A stretch of DNA of 64,000 bases from positions 349,257 to 413,256 of the forward strand of contig NZ_LMER01000014.1 of NCBI RefSeq assembly GCF_001426435.1, in the 5' to 3' direction. Below the pieces are notes generated by a model. The model was not told the origin of the DNA. It did no database searches and saw only the letters and a list, made by a program, of their open reading frames with translations. The stretch is from Angustibacter sp. Root456 (GTDB lineage: Bacteria; Actinomycetota; Actinomycetes; Actinomycetales; Angustibacteraceae). This document shows, in pieces, positions 9,853-18,083 of this stretch (position 1 is the first letter of the stretch; every line of letters starts with the position of its first letter). Both the position numbers and the translations under genes were made by a program.

Positions 9853-11946
9853 TCACTGGCCGACGTACTTGGGCTTCAGCTCGCCGGTCGTCTGCGCCGA
9901 CCAGCTCGCGTTGGTCCACTGCGGGAAGTACGGCGGCGACTGGAACTGCAGGCGTGCGTCGTAGCCGTAGTCCTTCAGGAAGCCGCTCGACCCCTGGCGC
10001 ACGATGCCGCGGTAGCGCTGGGCGATGGAGCCACGCACCGACAGGGTCCCGATGTCGCCGCCGTAGTCGTAGGACTGCACGAGGAACGAGTGCTGCAGGG
10101 TCTGGATCGACCCGTAGATCCACCGCGTACCACTCGAGCCGGTCTGCCCGGGATAGCTCAGGTTGTTGTAGCTGTTGCCGTAGCTGTACCCCTGGGTCCA
10201 GGTGCACGTGTAGTTCTGGTTGTTGTTGCCGTTGAAGGTCGGGAACCCATCGACCGTGCTGCTGCAGTAGCTCGTCACCTGGTTGACGTTGCTCCGGCTG
10301 CGCGCCACGGGGTGGTAGACCTGCACCGAGTTCGCTGCGACGAGGCCCACGATGTCGGTGCCCGCCGGCGCGTCCCCGGCCGCCGTCGAACGCAGGAGCA
10401 GGTCGTTCGTGACGATGACGTTGTTCTCCGCGGCGACGGTGACACGGCCGTTGACGGTGCCCTCGACGTACACGTTGCCCTGGCCGCAGTCCATCTTCAC
10501 GGGGTGGGCGTCGTTAGGTGCGCTGTCGGTGACGGAGTACCCGGACGACAGCCTGCTCCACCCGCTGCTGTTGCTCCACCGGAACGTCCGCGTCGTCTTG
10601 GTCGTCGCGGAGTCCGGGTTGAAGTAGCTGATGTCGCGCACCTCGCGCGCCGTCGTGCCACTGCCCTGCGGGATGACGTCGGACGCGCTGCTGCCCGACG
10701 AGGACCCGTTGACGATCTGCCCTGGCACGCACGTGTCCGCGGTGCCGGTGTTGCGGACGTAGATCACCATGTCGGTCGGCACGGGCACCGTCTGCCCGGC
10801 GTTAGGCCTCGGGTCGCTCGCGCTCGTCGGCTTGTAGCTGGACGCGACGCCGCAGTCGGTGCCTGCAGGAGAAGCGGGGTTCACGATCGTGCGCCCGTTG
10901 CTCATGGTGTTCCACACCGTCATGGTGCCGTTGCTGTTGAAGCGGATCCGGGTGTCGCCCCAGAACACGCAGCCCGGGTAGTTGATGAACTCCGCGCTGT
11001 TGTCGGGCAGGTCGAGCTTGTCGGCGTACTTGGCGCCGGCCGAGCCGGCGAAGAAGGGGACACCGGAGCTGTAGTACGTCGTGTCGTAGGGGTAGTAGCG
11101 CCAGCACTTGCCCCTCAGGCTGCTGCTCGTCGAGGCTGTCGTGGGGCAGTTGGGGTCGGCCGTCTCGAAGCCCTGCGTGAAGGTCGCCTGGCTGCCCTCG
11201 CCGCCACTCGTGCCACCCCAGATGCCCGGCGTGTCGTTGAAGTGCACACGGCCGTCGAGCTTGTCGCCGCCGGCGAAGGCGATCTCGGTGCAGCCCGAGC
11301 GGTGGCCGGACAGGCTGTTCGTGGAGAGCGTGCCCGTGTAGCCGCTGGCCTTCTGGTACCAGTACTTGCCGTTCGCCGAACCCGTGCCCCCGCAGTCGGC
11401 CGAGGTGCCGTTCGGGTAGACCACGGTGTTCTCGGGGTCGGCGTCCTCGAAGTCGGTGTAGTACAGGAAGTCCGTGGAGCCACCGCGGGCGACGCGGACG
11501 TCGATCGTGCGGTAGGTGTTGCGCACCTTGCCGGTCGAGGTGAGGCGCACGCTGCCGGCCGTGTAGGTGGGGTCGTAGTGGAACGTGCCCTTAGTCGGGT
11601 CGGCGGCCTTGACCGCCTGCCACCCGACGGGGGTCGAGGACGTCCAGCCGCAGGTGTTGACGCCTGCGTTCGGACCCTTCATGGCGACGTTGCTGCAGTC
11701 GACCGACAGTGCGTAGCTGTCGGCCTTGTTCAGGCGGGCGACGAAGTCATCAACGCCGGCCTGAGCCGCCGAGAGCGCAGCGTTCCAGTCCTGGTCACGC
11801 CGGGCCTGCGGGGTCACCTGCAGGGCGTACGCGAGGGATACCAGCATGAGGGCGGTCATGACCGTCCCGACGCCGAGCACCGTGACCATGGCGAAGCCGC
11901 CGTCACCGCTGGTGCGGCCGCGCAGCGCCTTCCAGAGTCGTTGCAT
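9853..11946 (-). CDS. Large PilX-N-type pilus protein, candidate tip subunit or adhesin
   Basis: 697 aa and last in the minor-pilin operon. The N-terminus (RTSGDGGFAMVTVLGVGTVM) has the prepilin-like Gly plus a hydrophobic helix but lacks Glu5, as in PilX_N proteins. The rest is a large, predicted extracellular, Gly/Ser/Thr/Asn-rich region with 12 cysteines, an even number that would allow six disulfides. I chose ATG 11946 because GAAGGA lies 6 nt upstream; a GTG at 11964 overlaps the previous stop and is the alternative. Position and size suggest a tip or adhesive subunit; that role is inferred and its ligand is unknown. Confidence 0.7.
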   Translation of the reverse strand: MQRLWKALRGRTSGDGGFAMVTVLGVGTVMTALMLVSLAYALQVTPQARRDQDWNAALSAAQAGVDDFVARLNKADSYALSVDCSNVAMKGPNAGVNTCGWTSSTPVGWQAVKAADPTKGTFHYDPTYTAGSVRLTSTGKVRNTYRTIDVRVARGGSTDFLYYTDFEDADPENTVVYPNGTSADCGGTGSANGKYWYQKASGYTGTLSTNSLSGHRSGCTEIAFAGGDKLDGRVHFNDTPGIWGGTSGGEGSQATFTQGFETADPNCPTTASTSSSLRGKCWRYYPYDTTYYSSGVPFFAGSAGAKYADKLDLPDNSAEFINYPGCVFWGDTRIRFNSNGTMTVWNTMSNGRTIVNPASPAGTDCGVASSYKPTSASDPRPNAGQTVPVPTDMVIYVRNTGTADTCVPGQIVNGSSSGSSASDVIPQGSGTTAREVRDISYFNPDSATTKTTRTFRWSNSSGWSRLSSGYSVTDSAPNDAHPVKMDCGQGNVYVEGTVNGRVTVAAENNVIVTNDLLLRSTAAGDAPAGTDIVGLVAANSVQVYHPVARSRSNVNQVTSYCSSTVDGFPTFNGNNNQNYTCTWTQGYSYGNSYNNLSYPGQTGSSGTRWIYGSIQTLQHSFLVQSYDYGGDIGTLSVRGSIAQRYRGIVRQGSSGFLKDYGYDARLQFQSPPYFPQWTNASWSAQTTGELKPKYVGQ

Positions 11947-11960
11947 CAGCTGTCCTTCGC

Positions 11961-12659
11961 TCACGTGTTCGCGGGGTTGTTGTTGATACGGGCGTTCGCG
12001 TTCGGCAGGGAGACGCGGGTGATGACCGTGCTCGCCGGGACCTCGTTACCGGACTTGACCGAGAGCGCGATGTCGACCGAGTTGACGTCCGGCAGCGTCG
12101 TCGCGGTCAGCGGCGTCGACATGCCAGCAGGCTGCGTGACGCTGTAGTAGACGAACAGCGGCTTGGCCGAGCTGTACACGATCTTGCGGGCCACGATGCG
12201 CGTCTTGACGACGCAGCCGGGCGAGCCCACGATGCAGTAGGTGTACGCGCCGCTCGCGTCGATGCCGTTCGGCGGCTGCACCGACTCGGTGAGGTCGCCG
12301 CTCGAACTCAGCACGTAGCTGACCTTGCTCGGGCCGTTGACGTTGGCGGGGTTGTAGATGTTGGCGTAGAAGCTGACCCGGTTCCAGTCGGCCGACAGGA
12401 ACGCGGACAGGTCGGTGTTACCGCCGCCGATCTGCGAGGGCAGCACAGCGGTGCGGATGGTCTTCGTCATGGTCTCGACAGCCGCCTTGGCCTGCTGGGC
12501 CTGATCGAGCCGGTTCACGTTGCCGCGCACGGTCTTCTGCGACTGGATCAGCGCCCCGAAGGCCAGCGAGGTGATCACGCCGAGGATGCTCATGACGGCG
12601 AGCATCTCCGCGAGGGTGAAGCCACCTTCGGACCCCCGCAGCCCGCGCAGCCGCCTCAC
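11961..12659 (-). CDS. Minor pilin, PilW/PulJ-like
   Basis: 232 aa. Short basic leader, cut site G-F with the full motif GGFTLAEML (Glu5 present), then a membrane helix and an extracellular domain with two cysteines in a short loop (YCIVGSPGC). The GTG at 12659 overlaps the previous gene's stop as GTGA; a longer open frame upstream is the previous gene in another frame. Minor pilins of this class prime fibre assembly together with PilV and PilX types, and all three are encoded here in order. Confidence 0.82.
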   Translation of the reverse strand: MRRLRGLRGSEGGFTLAEMLAVMSILGVITSLAFGALIQSQKTVRGNVNRLDQAQQAKAAVETMTKTIRTAVLPSQIGGGNTDLSAFLSADWNRVSFYANIYNPANVNGPSKVSYVLSSSGDLTESVQPPNGIDASGAYTYCIVGSPGCVVKTRIVARKIVYSSAKPLFVYYSVTQPAGMSTPLTATTLPDVNSVDIALSVKSGNEVPASTVITRVSLPNANARINNNPANT

Positions 12660-14002
12660 GGCGTCACCGACAGCGTCGTGACCTGCTGCGGGCTCGTCGC
12701 GTTGACCGACAGCTGGGGCCAGGCTGACGAGGAGGTGAGGCCGTCTGCCCGCAGCTCCCACGTGCCCGCCGGAAGCGAGGTCTTCAGCCGACCCGAGGAG
12801 TCCGTGACCCCGAGCGTCAGCGTCGCGTCCGTGGTGCACCCCGAGGTGCTGGTGGCGTACCCGCGGATCGTCGCGTTCTGCACCGGCAGCAGCGAGCTGT
12901 TGACCACTGTGGCCTCCACGGGCGTCAGGTAGTGCGAGATGGTGCCCGTGCCACCCGGGGCCACCACCGTGGCGGGCTGGCGCGACGTGCCGGCGCTCGA
13001 GGGATCGGACATGCGGCACGCGCCCGGCCACGAGACGTAGCCCGCTGGCGCGGGCCAGAGGCTGCCGATGGTGGTGGACGGTCCGGCTCCGGGGAAGGCC
13101 TTCGTGCCGCCGACGATGTCGGTGCTGTAGATGGTGATCGGCACCGTCTGGCTCGGAAGCGCGAACCCGCCGGCTGTCGTCAGCTGCGCCTGCAGCGCCC
13201 CCGCCTGGTCGTAGGCGATCGACGTGCTCTTCATCTTGCCCTGCTCGAGCGAGAGCGACCCCGTCGCCGTGGCGTTGAAGGTGTTCGACACCCACCCGCC
13301 CACCGAGACCGTGGCGGTGAAGCTGGACGGCGCGGCTGGGAGGCCGGAGAACTGCACGACGGCGCAACCGTCGTCGGCTGTCGTCGCGGTCGCCGACATC
13401 GCGCCGTCCGAGACCGTCACCGGCACACCCGATCGTGCTTGCCCGTCTGCACCGACGATCTTGACCGCGGCGTACCCGTCGGTGCCGTTCACCTGTGCCT
13501 TGCGCGGGGTGAGGATCGTGTTGTTCTCCACCGGCTTCGTGGAGCCCATTCGAGGCCACGAGACCTTCACGTTGACCGCCAGCACGGGGTAGGTGACGGC
13601 ACTGCCGCCATCGCACGCGCTGGAGCCGACGCCCGAGGGCATCCAGGTGGCGGACCGAGTCACCGTGAAGGGCAGGCCGTCGATCGTGAGCGGGTTGCCT
13701 GCGACCTGGCTGGCGAGCGGGTGGGGATTCGTCACCACGCCGGCGTCGCCGATGAGGGCCGGACCGTCGATGTTCTTGTCGTTGAACTCCTGGCGCACGA
13801 TCTCGAGCTCGCGGGCCGCGAGGTTCGCCGCCTGGATCCGGTTGCGGTCGAGGCGGGTCGAGTTGGTCGCGCTCTGGATGCCGTACGCCACGGCCGTGGC
13901 GATGATCGAGAAGACGACCATGGCGAAGAGCATCTCGACCATGCCGAAGCCTGCGTCGAAGTCACCCCGCACGCGGTCGCGCCACCGTCGACGCAGATCC
14001 AT
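12656..14002 (-). CDS. Minor pilin, PilV/PulI-like, with Ig-like extension
   Basis: 448 aa, much longer than the usual 150-200 for PilV. An 18-residue leader ends DAG, then FGMVEML with Glu5 and a hydrophobic helix. The extension has beta-rich segments resembling carboxypeptidase-regulatory or Ig-like repeats (VTVSDGAMSATATTADDG; VTDSSGRLKTSLPAGTWELRADG). Such domains are common in surface adhesins. First gene of the minor-pilin operon, behind its own sigma-28-type promoter. I chose ATG 14002; a GTG four codons upstream is possible. Confidence 0.8.
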   Translation of the reverse strand: MDLRRRWRDRVRGDFDAGFGMVEMLFAMVVFSIIATAVAYGIQSATNSTRLDRNRIQAANLAARELEIVRQEFNDKNIDGPALIGDAGVVTNPHPLASQVAGNPLTIDGLPFTVTRSATWMPSGVGSSACDGGSAVTYPVLAVNVKVSWPRMGSTKPVENNTILTPRKAQVNGTDGYAAVKIVGADGQARSGVPVTVSDGAMSATATTADDGCAVVQFSGLPAAPSSFTATVSVGGWVSNTFNATATGSLSLEQGKMKSTSIAYDQAGALQAQLTTAGGFALPSQTVPITIYSTDIVGGTKAFPGAGPSTTIGSLWPAPAGYVSWPGACRMSDPSSAGTSRQPATVVAPGGTGTISHYLTPVEATVVNSSLLPVQNATIRGYATSTSGCTTDATLTLGVTDSSGRLKTSLPAGTWELRADGLTSSSAWPQLSVNATSPQQVTTLSVTP

Positions 14003-14056
14003 GCCACCACCCACTCAGCCGTGCCGGCGGCTTCTGCCACCGGTCGCTCCTGTCAC

Positions 14057-14084
14057 TGTCGGCGTGCGCAGCCGCGATCTTGAG
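14057..14084 (-). promoter_or_regulatory. Sigma-28-type promoter of the minor-pilin operon
   Basis: CTCAAG (14084-14079), 15 nt, GCCGACA (14063-14057). The predicted leader is about 48 nt to the PilV-like ATG. Confidence 0.7.
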
Positions 14085-14115
14085 GCACCCGTTCGGATGC
14101 AGTCGCTGAACGGCG

Positions 14116-14150
14116 AAGGGGCCGGTCCCCTGCGGGACCGGCCCCTCAGG
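14116..14150 (-). terminator. Hairpin terminator after pilA1
   Basis: GC-rich stem: AGGGGCCGGTCCC and its complement around a 4-5 nt loop, about 20 bases past the pilA1 stop. No T-tract. Confidence 0.7.
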
Positions 14151-14170
14151 CCGTGCGGTGATCAGTCAGA

Positions 14171-14635
14171 TCACGGGCAGGCGGTCGTGGTGATGCCGCC
14201 ACCCTGGCTGTTGTAGTACAGACCAGCCACAGCCTTGTCGCCCTTGGCGTTCTGGCCGGTGATGCAGTAGCCGGTCGCGTTGGCAGCCGTCGTCTCGACC
14301 GTTCCGTCGGCCTTCAGCAGCTTGAAGGTGAAGTAGTTGCCGCTGCTGACCTTGACCGAGGTCGGCGAAGTGGCGCCGATCGAGACGCTGACACCAGCCG
14401 TCGTGGTTGCGGGCTGGTAGTAGGCCTGGTTGTCGGTGTAGTAGGTCTCCATCTCGTTCGCGATGGAACGGAGGTCCGACTTCACCGAGGTGTCGACGGC
14501 CTTCTTGCGCTGGTTCAGGAACACCGGGATGGCGATCGCAGCGAGGATGCCGATGATGATCATGACGACCAGGAGCTCGATCAGCGTGAAGCCGCTGTCC
14601 TTCTCCTGCGCCGCCTTGCGAATGCGAGCGAGCAT
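14171..14635 (-). CDS. pilA: Type IV major pilin paralogue 1
   Basis: 154 aa. A 15-residue leader ends in Gly, then FTLIELLVVMIIIGILAAIAIPVF, the textbook type IVa N-terminal helix with Glu5. The C-terminal domain is Ser/Thr-rich with a cysteine pair about 27 residues apart near the end (YCITG...ACP), likely the D-region disulfide. The first 60 residues are almost identical to the neighbouring pilin, while the exposed C-terminal part differs, so the surface could be tuned separately. GAAGGGA lies about 8 nt before the ATG. It has its own promoter and terminator. Confidence 0.93.
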   Translation of the reverse strand: MLARIRKAAQEKDSGFTLIELLVVMIIIGILAAIAIPVFLNQRKKAVDTSVKSDLRSIANEMETYYTDNQAYYQPATTTAGVSVSIGATSPTSVKVSSGNYFTFKLLKADGTVETTAANATGYCITGQNAKGDKAVAGLYYNSQGGGITTTACP

Positions 14636-14701
14636 GTGATTCGTCCCTTCGAGACGATCGACGTGGAGGGACGAGCCCGAACGGGCCACCTCCGGATGAC
14701 A
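14443..14701 (-). repeat. Pilin duplication, copy 1 (5' coding part plus leader)
   Basis: Near-identical to 15052-15310 at an offset of 609 bases. The 69 bases from the ATG upward (14633-14701) are identical to the other copy, including the untranslated leader. Similarity stops abruptly just below the -10 element. Confidence 0.9.
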
Positions 14702-14709
14702 CGTAGTGC

Positions 14710-14735
14710 TTCGGCGCCTTAGCGAGCGACTTGAG
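14710..14735 (-). promoter_or_regulatory. Sigma-28-type promoter of pilA1
   Basis: CTCAAG (14735-14730), 14 nt, GCCGAA (14715-14710). The leader is about 67 nt. Confidence 0.7.
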
Positions 14736-14755
14736 CGCCCGAACGGAGGAAAACA

Positions 14756-14792
14756 CGAGATGGCCCCGGCGACTGCCGGGGCCATCTCGCAA
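14756..14792 (-). terminator. Rho-independent terminator after pilA2
   Basis: Perfect stem of at least 14 bp (GAGATGGCCCCGGC and complement) with a 4-nt loop, followed on the minus strand by GTGTTTTCC, a short T-run. It lies just upstream of the pilA1 promoter, so the two pilins are separate transcription units. Confidence 0.88.
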
Positions 14793-14803
14793 AGCGGTTC
14801 AGA

Positions 14804-15244
14804 TCAGCTGCAGGCAACGCCCTTGGCCTGCAGGCCACCCTGGTCGCTGTCGTAGTACCAGTCGCCCGTACCCTTGGTGTTCACGGCCTTGAGGCAGTAT
14901 GTCCCAGCCGCCTGGCCGCCCACGAGCGAGATCGTGTTGCCGGTCGAAACCTTCGCCGTGCTGGTGACAGGCGGCGTTCCGCCGTCGGTCAGCGTCACCG
15001 TGGTGGAGGACTGCGACAGGGCGCTGGGGTACGCCTGAGAGTCGGTGTAGAAGGTCTCCATCTCGTTGGCGACCGAGCGAAGGTCCGACTTCATCGAGGT
15101 GTCGACGGCCTTCTTGCGCTGGTTCAGGAACACCGGGATGGCGATCGCGGCGAGGATGCCGATGATGATCATGACGACCAGGAGCTCGATCAGCGTGAAG
15201 CCGCTGTCCTTCTCCTCCGCCGCCTTGCGAATGCGAGCGAGCAT
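14804..15244 (-). CDS. pilA: Type IV major pilin paralogue 2
   Basis: 146 aa. Same 15-residue leader as pilA1 with Glu for Gln at position 10, the same FTLIELL helix, then divergence after about residue 65. The C-terminal domain again has a late cysteine pair (YCLKA...ACS). The shared leader and helix with different surface domains indicate a tandem duplication. Which paralogue forms the fibre cannot be told from sequence. Confidence 0.93.
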   Translation of the reverse strand: MLARIRKAAEEKDSGFTLIELLVVMIIIGILAAIAIPVFLNQRKKAVDTSMKSDLRSVANEMETFYTDSQAYPSALSQSSTTVTLTDGGTPPVTSTAKVSTGNTISLVGGQAAGTYCLKAVNTKGTGDWYYDSDQGGLQAKGVACS

Positions 15245-15310
15245 GTGATTCGTCCCTTCGAGACGATCGACGTGGAGGGACGAGCCCGAACGGGCCACCT
15301 CCGGATGACA
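15052..15310 (-). repeat. Pilin duplication, copy 2
   Basis: Partner of 14443-14701. It includes the untranslated leader with a small GCCCG-TT-CGGGC hairpin present in both copies. Confidence 0.9.
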
Positions 15311-15318
15311 GATAGAGC

Positions 15319-15344
15319 ATCGGCCGCACGATCAAGGTCTTGAG
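15319..15344 (-). promoter_or_regulatory. Sigma-28-type promoter of pilA2
   Basis: CTCAAG (15344-15339), 14 nt, GCCGAT (15324-15319). Same spacing and leader length as the pilA1 promoter although the spacer bases differ, which argues for selection on the two boxes. Confidence 0.72.
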
Positions 15345-15363
15345 CCGCTGAATGGGGGAAAAT

Positions 15364-15394
15364 GAAACGACCCCGGCGGGTGCCGGGGTCGTCT
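15364..15394 (-). terminator. Rho-independent terminator after pilC
   Basis: Stem ACGACCCCGGC with its complement, 4-nt loop, followed on the minus strand by TTCATTTT. It ends the pilT-pilC unit. Confidence 0.88.
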
Positions 15395-15405
15395 CGTCGA
15401 GCAGC

Positions 15406-16626
15406 TCAGTTGATGAGGTTGAACACCCCGAAGATCGGCATGTAGAGCGCGACGATCATCGACCCGACGACCGCTCCGAGGAAGGCGATCATCAGGGGCT
15501 CGATGAGCGAGGTGAGGGCCTCGGTGGTCGCCTCGACCTCCTGGTCGTAGAAGTCGCTGATCTTCACCAGCATGTCGTCGAGCGCTCCGGTGTCCTCACC
15601 GACCGCCATCATCTGCACGACCATGGGTGGGAAGACGGCGTGGTCCTTGAGCGGGCCCGAGAGGGAGTCCCCCGACCGCACCGACTGCTGCACCGCGCGT
15701 ACCGCCTTGGCCACGACCTCGTTGCCGCTGGTGTCGGCCACGATGTCGAGGGCCTGCAGGATGGGCACACCCGACTTCAGCATGGTGCCGAGGTTGCGCG
15801 TGAACCGGGACAACGCGATCCGCTGCACCAGCGAGCCGAAGACCGGCATCCGCAGCTTCCACGGGTCGACGACACCGCGGACGTTGGGCTGGTGCTTGAT
15901 GCGGTTCCAGCCCACGCTGGCCAGCACGAGGGCGATCAGCAGGGGGACGCCACCGATCTTGAGCACGGACGACAAGAACACCAGCGCCCGCGTCGGTGCC
16001 GGCAGCTGGGCGCCCATGTCGTGGAACATCTTCGCGAAGATCGGCACGATGAACAGCAGCATGCCGATCACGGCGAGGATCGCCATGACGAAGACGACGA
16101 CCGGGTAGGTCATGGCGGACTTGATCTTGCCGCGCAGCTTGACCTCGGCCTCGAAGTTCTCGGCCACCTGCAGGAGCACCGCGTCGAGGAAGCCGCCGAC
16201 CTCACCGGCGCGGCACATGTTGATCATGATGGGCGGAAACACCCGGGGGTGCTTGGCCAGCGCGGACGACAGCGACTGTCCTGTCTCGACCTCGGCCCGG
16301 ACCTCGCCCAGGATGTTGCCGAGCACCTTGTTCTCGGTCTGCTCGGCCAGGATGGTCAGCGCGCGCAGGAGCGACAGACCGGAGTTGATCATGGTCGCGA
16401 ACTGGCGCGCCATGATCGCGAGGTCCTTGGTCTTCACCTTCCCGCCGAAGCCGGGGATGGTGATCTCCTTGTTCATCCCCCCGTTGGCCTGGGTGATGCT
16501 GACCGGGGCGTAACCCAGCGTCTTGAGCTTCTGCACCACCTGGCCCTGGTTCTCGGCGTCCAGGGTGCCCTTGACCAGCTTGCCGTCGCGGTCGCGAACG
16601 GCGTACTCGAACGTGATCGTCGCCAT
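15406..16626 (-). CDS. pilC: Type IV pilus inner-membrane platform protein PilC
   Basis: 406 aa, GspF/PilC family. It sits in the membrane above the PilB and PilT motors and transmits rotation to the growing fibre. Two GspF domains are visible (about 75-195 and 275-400); each has a membrane helix after a helical cytoplasmic bundle (for example TYPVVVFVMAILAVIGMLLFIVPIF and SLIEPLMIAFLGAVVGSMIVALYMPIF). The ATG follows the pilT stop by 11 bases, so pilTC form one operon. Confidence 0.96.
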   Translation of the reverse strand: MATITFEYAVRDRDGKLVKGTLDAENQGQVVQKLKTLGYAPVSITQANGGMNKEITIPGFGGKVKTKDLAIMARQFATMINSGLSLLRALTILAEQTENKVLGNILGEVRAEVETGQSLSSALAKHPRVFPPIMINMCRAGEVGGFLDAVLLQVAENFEAEVKLRGKIKSAMTYPVVVFVMAILAVIGMLLFIVPIFAKMFHDMGAQLPAPTRALVFLSSVLKIGGVPLLIALVLASVGWNRIKHQPNVRGVVDPWKLRMPVFGSLVQRIALSRFTRNLGTMLKSGVPILQALDIVADTSGNEVVAKAVRAVQQSVRSGDSLSGPLKDHAVFPPMVVQMMAVGEDTGALDDMLVKISDFYDQEVEATTEALTSLIEPLMIAFLGAVVGSMIVALYMPIFGVFNLIN

Positions 16627-16637
16627 GGTGGGTGTCC

Positions 16638-17879
16638 TCAGATCCGGCCGAGAAGGCGGTTGTAGTCCTCGACGTGGTGGCACTTCTCCAGACCGTGCTC
16701 GTACGTGATCTGGTTGGTGCGCACCAGCTCGGCGAGGTGCTGGTCCATCGTGTGCATGCCGTGCTGGGCGCCTGCCTGCATGGCGGAGTAGATCTGGTGC
16801 GTCTTTCCCTCGCGGACGAGGTTGCGGATCGCGGGGGTCGCCACCATGACCTCGGTGGCGACGACCCGGCCCTTGCCGTCGCGCGTCTTGCACAGGGTCT
16901 GGCAGACGACGCCCTGGATCGCGCCGGCGAGCTGCACGCGCACCTGCTGCTGCTGCTCGGACGGGAAGACGTCGATGACGCGGTCGATCGTCTGAGCGGC
17001 GTCCTGCGTGTGCAGGGTCGCGAAGACGAGGTGGCCGGTCTCTGCCGCGGTGAGGGCGACCGAGATCGTCTCGAGGTCACGCATCTCACCGACGAGGATG
17101 ATGTCGGGGTCCTGGCGCAGCGCGTGCTTGAGGGCGTTGGAGAAGGACTTGGTGTCCTCCCCCACCTCGCGCTGGTTGACCACGCAGTTCTTGTGGCGGT
17201 GCAGGAACTCGATCGGGTCCTCGACCGTCATGATGTGCTCGTGGCGGTTACGGTTCGCCAGGTCGATGATGCCCGCGAGCGTCGTCGACTTTCCCGAACC
17301 GGTCGGGCCCGTGACCAGCACGAGACCGCGCGGCAGCCCGGCGAAGTTGTTGACGGCCGGCGGGATGCCCAGCGCCTCGAGCGGCTTGATCTCGTACGGA
17401 ATGAGACGGAACGCCGCACCCATCGCCTCGCGCTGGCGGTAGACGTTGACGCGGAAGCGCGCACGCCCCGGCACGGCGTAGGCGAAGTCGAGCTCGAGGT
17501 CGTTCTCGAAGCGCTCCCGCTGCTTCTGCGACAGCATCGCGTAGATGGCGCGCTGCAGCACCGGCGGCGTCAGGGCCGGGTGCTCGCCGAGCGGGCGCAG
17601 CTCACCGCGCACGCGGATCATCGGCGGGGCGCCAGAGGTGATGTGCAGGTCGCTCGCGCCGGTGGCGATCATGTCGATCAACAGCTGGTTAATCTGCAGG
17701 TCGGCCTCGGTCGTCTGCTCGGTCGTCGCCCGGCGGTAGGCGCCGGCGTCCGCCTCCGGCGGCTGCACGAGCGTCGCGGCGGGCGCGGGCAGCGAGCCCG
17801 AGGTCACGGGCGCGTAGCCGTCCTGGGCACCGGCGAAGGTGAACTGCTCCGGCACGTACGGCTGTCCGGTGGTGCTCAC
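16638..17879 (-). CDS. pilT: Type IV pilus retraction ATPase PilT
   Basis: Hexameric motor that depolymerises pili and drives twitching. 413 aa, with about 50 extra N-terminal residues compared with Gram-negative PilT. Walker A GPTGSGKST, the aspartate box and Walker B (DPDIILVGEMRDLETI), the His box (FATLHTQDAAQTIDRVID) and the retraction-specific C-terminal AIRNLVREGKTHQIYSAMQ are all present. The start is GTG with GGGAGC upstream. The AIRNL motif separates it from PilB and PilU-like ATPases. Confidence 0.96.
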   Translation of the reverse strand: MSTTGQPYVPEQFTFAGAQDGYAPVTSGSLPAPAATLVQPPEADAGAYRRATTEQTTEADLQINQLLIDMIATGASDLHITSGAPPMIRVRGELRPLGEHPALTPPVLQRAIYAMLSQKQRERFENDLELDFAYAVPGRARFRVNVYRQREAMGAAFRLIPYEIKPLEALGIPPAVNNFAGLPRGLVLVTGPTGSGKSTTLAGIIDLANRNRHEHIMTVEDPIEFLHRHKNCVVNQREVGEDTKSFSNALKHALRQDPDIILVGEMRDLETISVALTAAETGHLVFATLHTQDAAQTIDRVIDVFPSEQQQQVRVQLAGAIQGVVCQTLCKTRDGKGRVVATEVMVATPAIRNLVREGKTHQIYSAMQAGAQHGMHTMDQHLAELVRTNQITYEHGLEKCHHVEDYNRLLGRI

Positions 17880-17940
17880 GGCGCTCCCTGTCGACGCGCT
17901 CGGCGCAGGATCGGCCGAGCTGGAGATCTTCTCTGGGCGC

Positions 17941-17968
17941 TATCGGCACGCCCAGCGAGGCCCTTGAG
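17941..17968 (-). promoter_or_regulatory. Sigma-28-type promoter of pilTC
   Basis: CTCAAG (17968-17963), 15 nt, GCCGATA (17947-17941): one of the best matches in the window. The leader is about 55 nt. Confidence 0.75.
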
Positions 17969-18005
17969 CGGTTCGGTCGCCGCTTCCCCCACCGCCGCCG
18001 TCGCC

Positions 18006-18075
18006 CCTGGCAAATTCCCCGGAACTTGTGCGCCTGGGCCGTCCCAGGCGTACAAGTTCCGGGGAATTTGCCAGG
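18006..18075. terminator. 33-bp near-perfect hairpin between pilB and pilT
   Basis: 18006-18038 is complementary to 18043-18075 over 33 bp, with only one G-U wobble (18030/18051) and a 4-nt loop. It begins 8 bases past the pilB stop and ends before the pilT promoter. It probably stops pilB transcription, but it is far longer than needed and has no T-tract, so it could also be a mobile or processing element. Confidence 0.7.
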
Positions 18076-18083
18076 AGGGCGCG

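Noticed and set aside
9727-12147. 806-codon plus-strand open frame
   Set aside because: It is antisense to the minor-pilin genes, has Arg/Val/His-rich low-complexity content and no family motif. High GC makes such frames common.
14636-14709. c-di-GMP riboswitch in the pilin leader
   Set aside because: The conserved GEMM bases are absent; only a small hairpin is seen.
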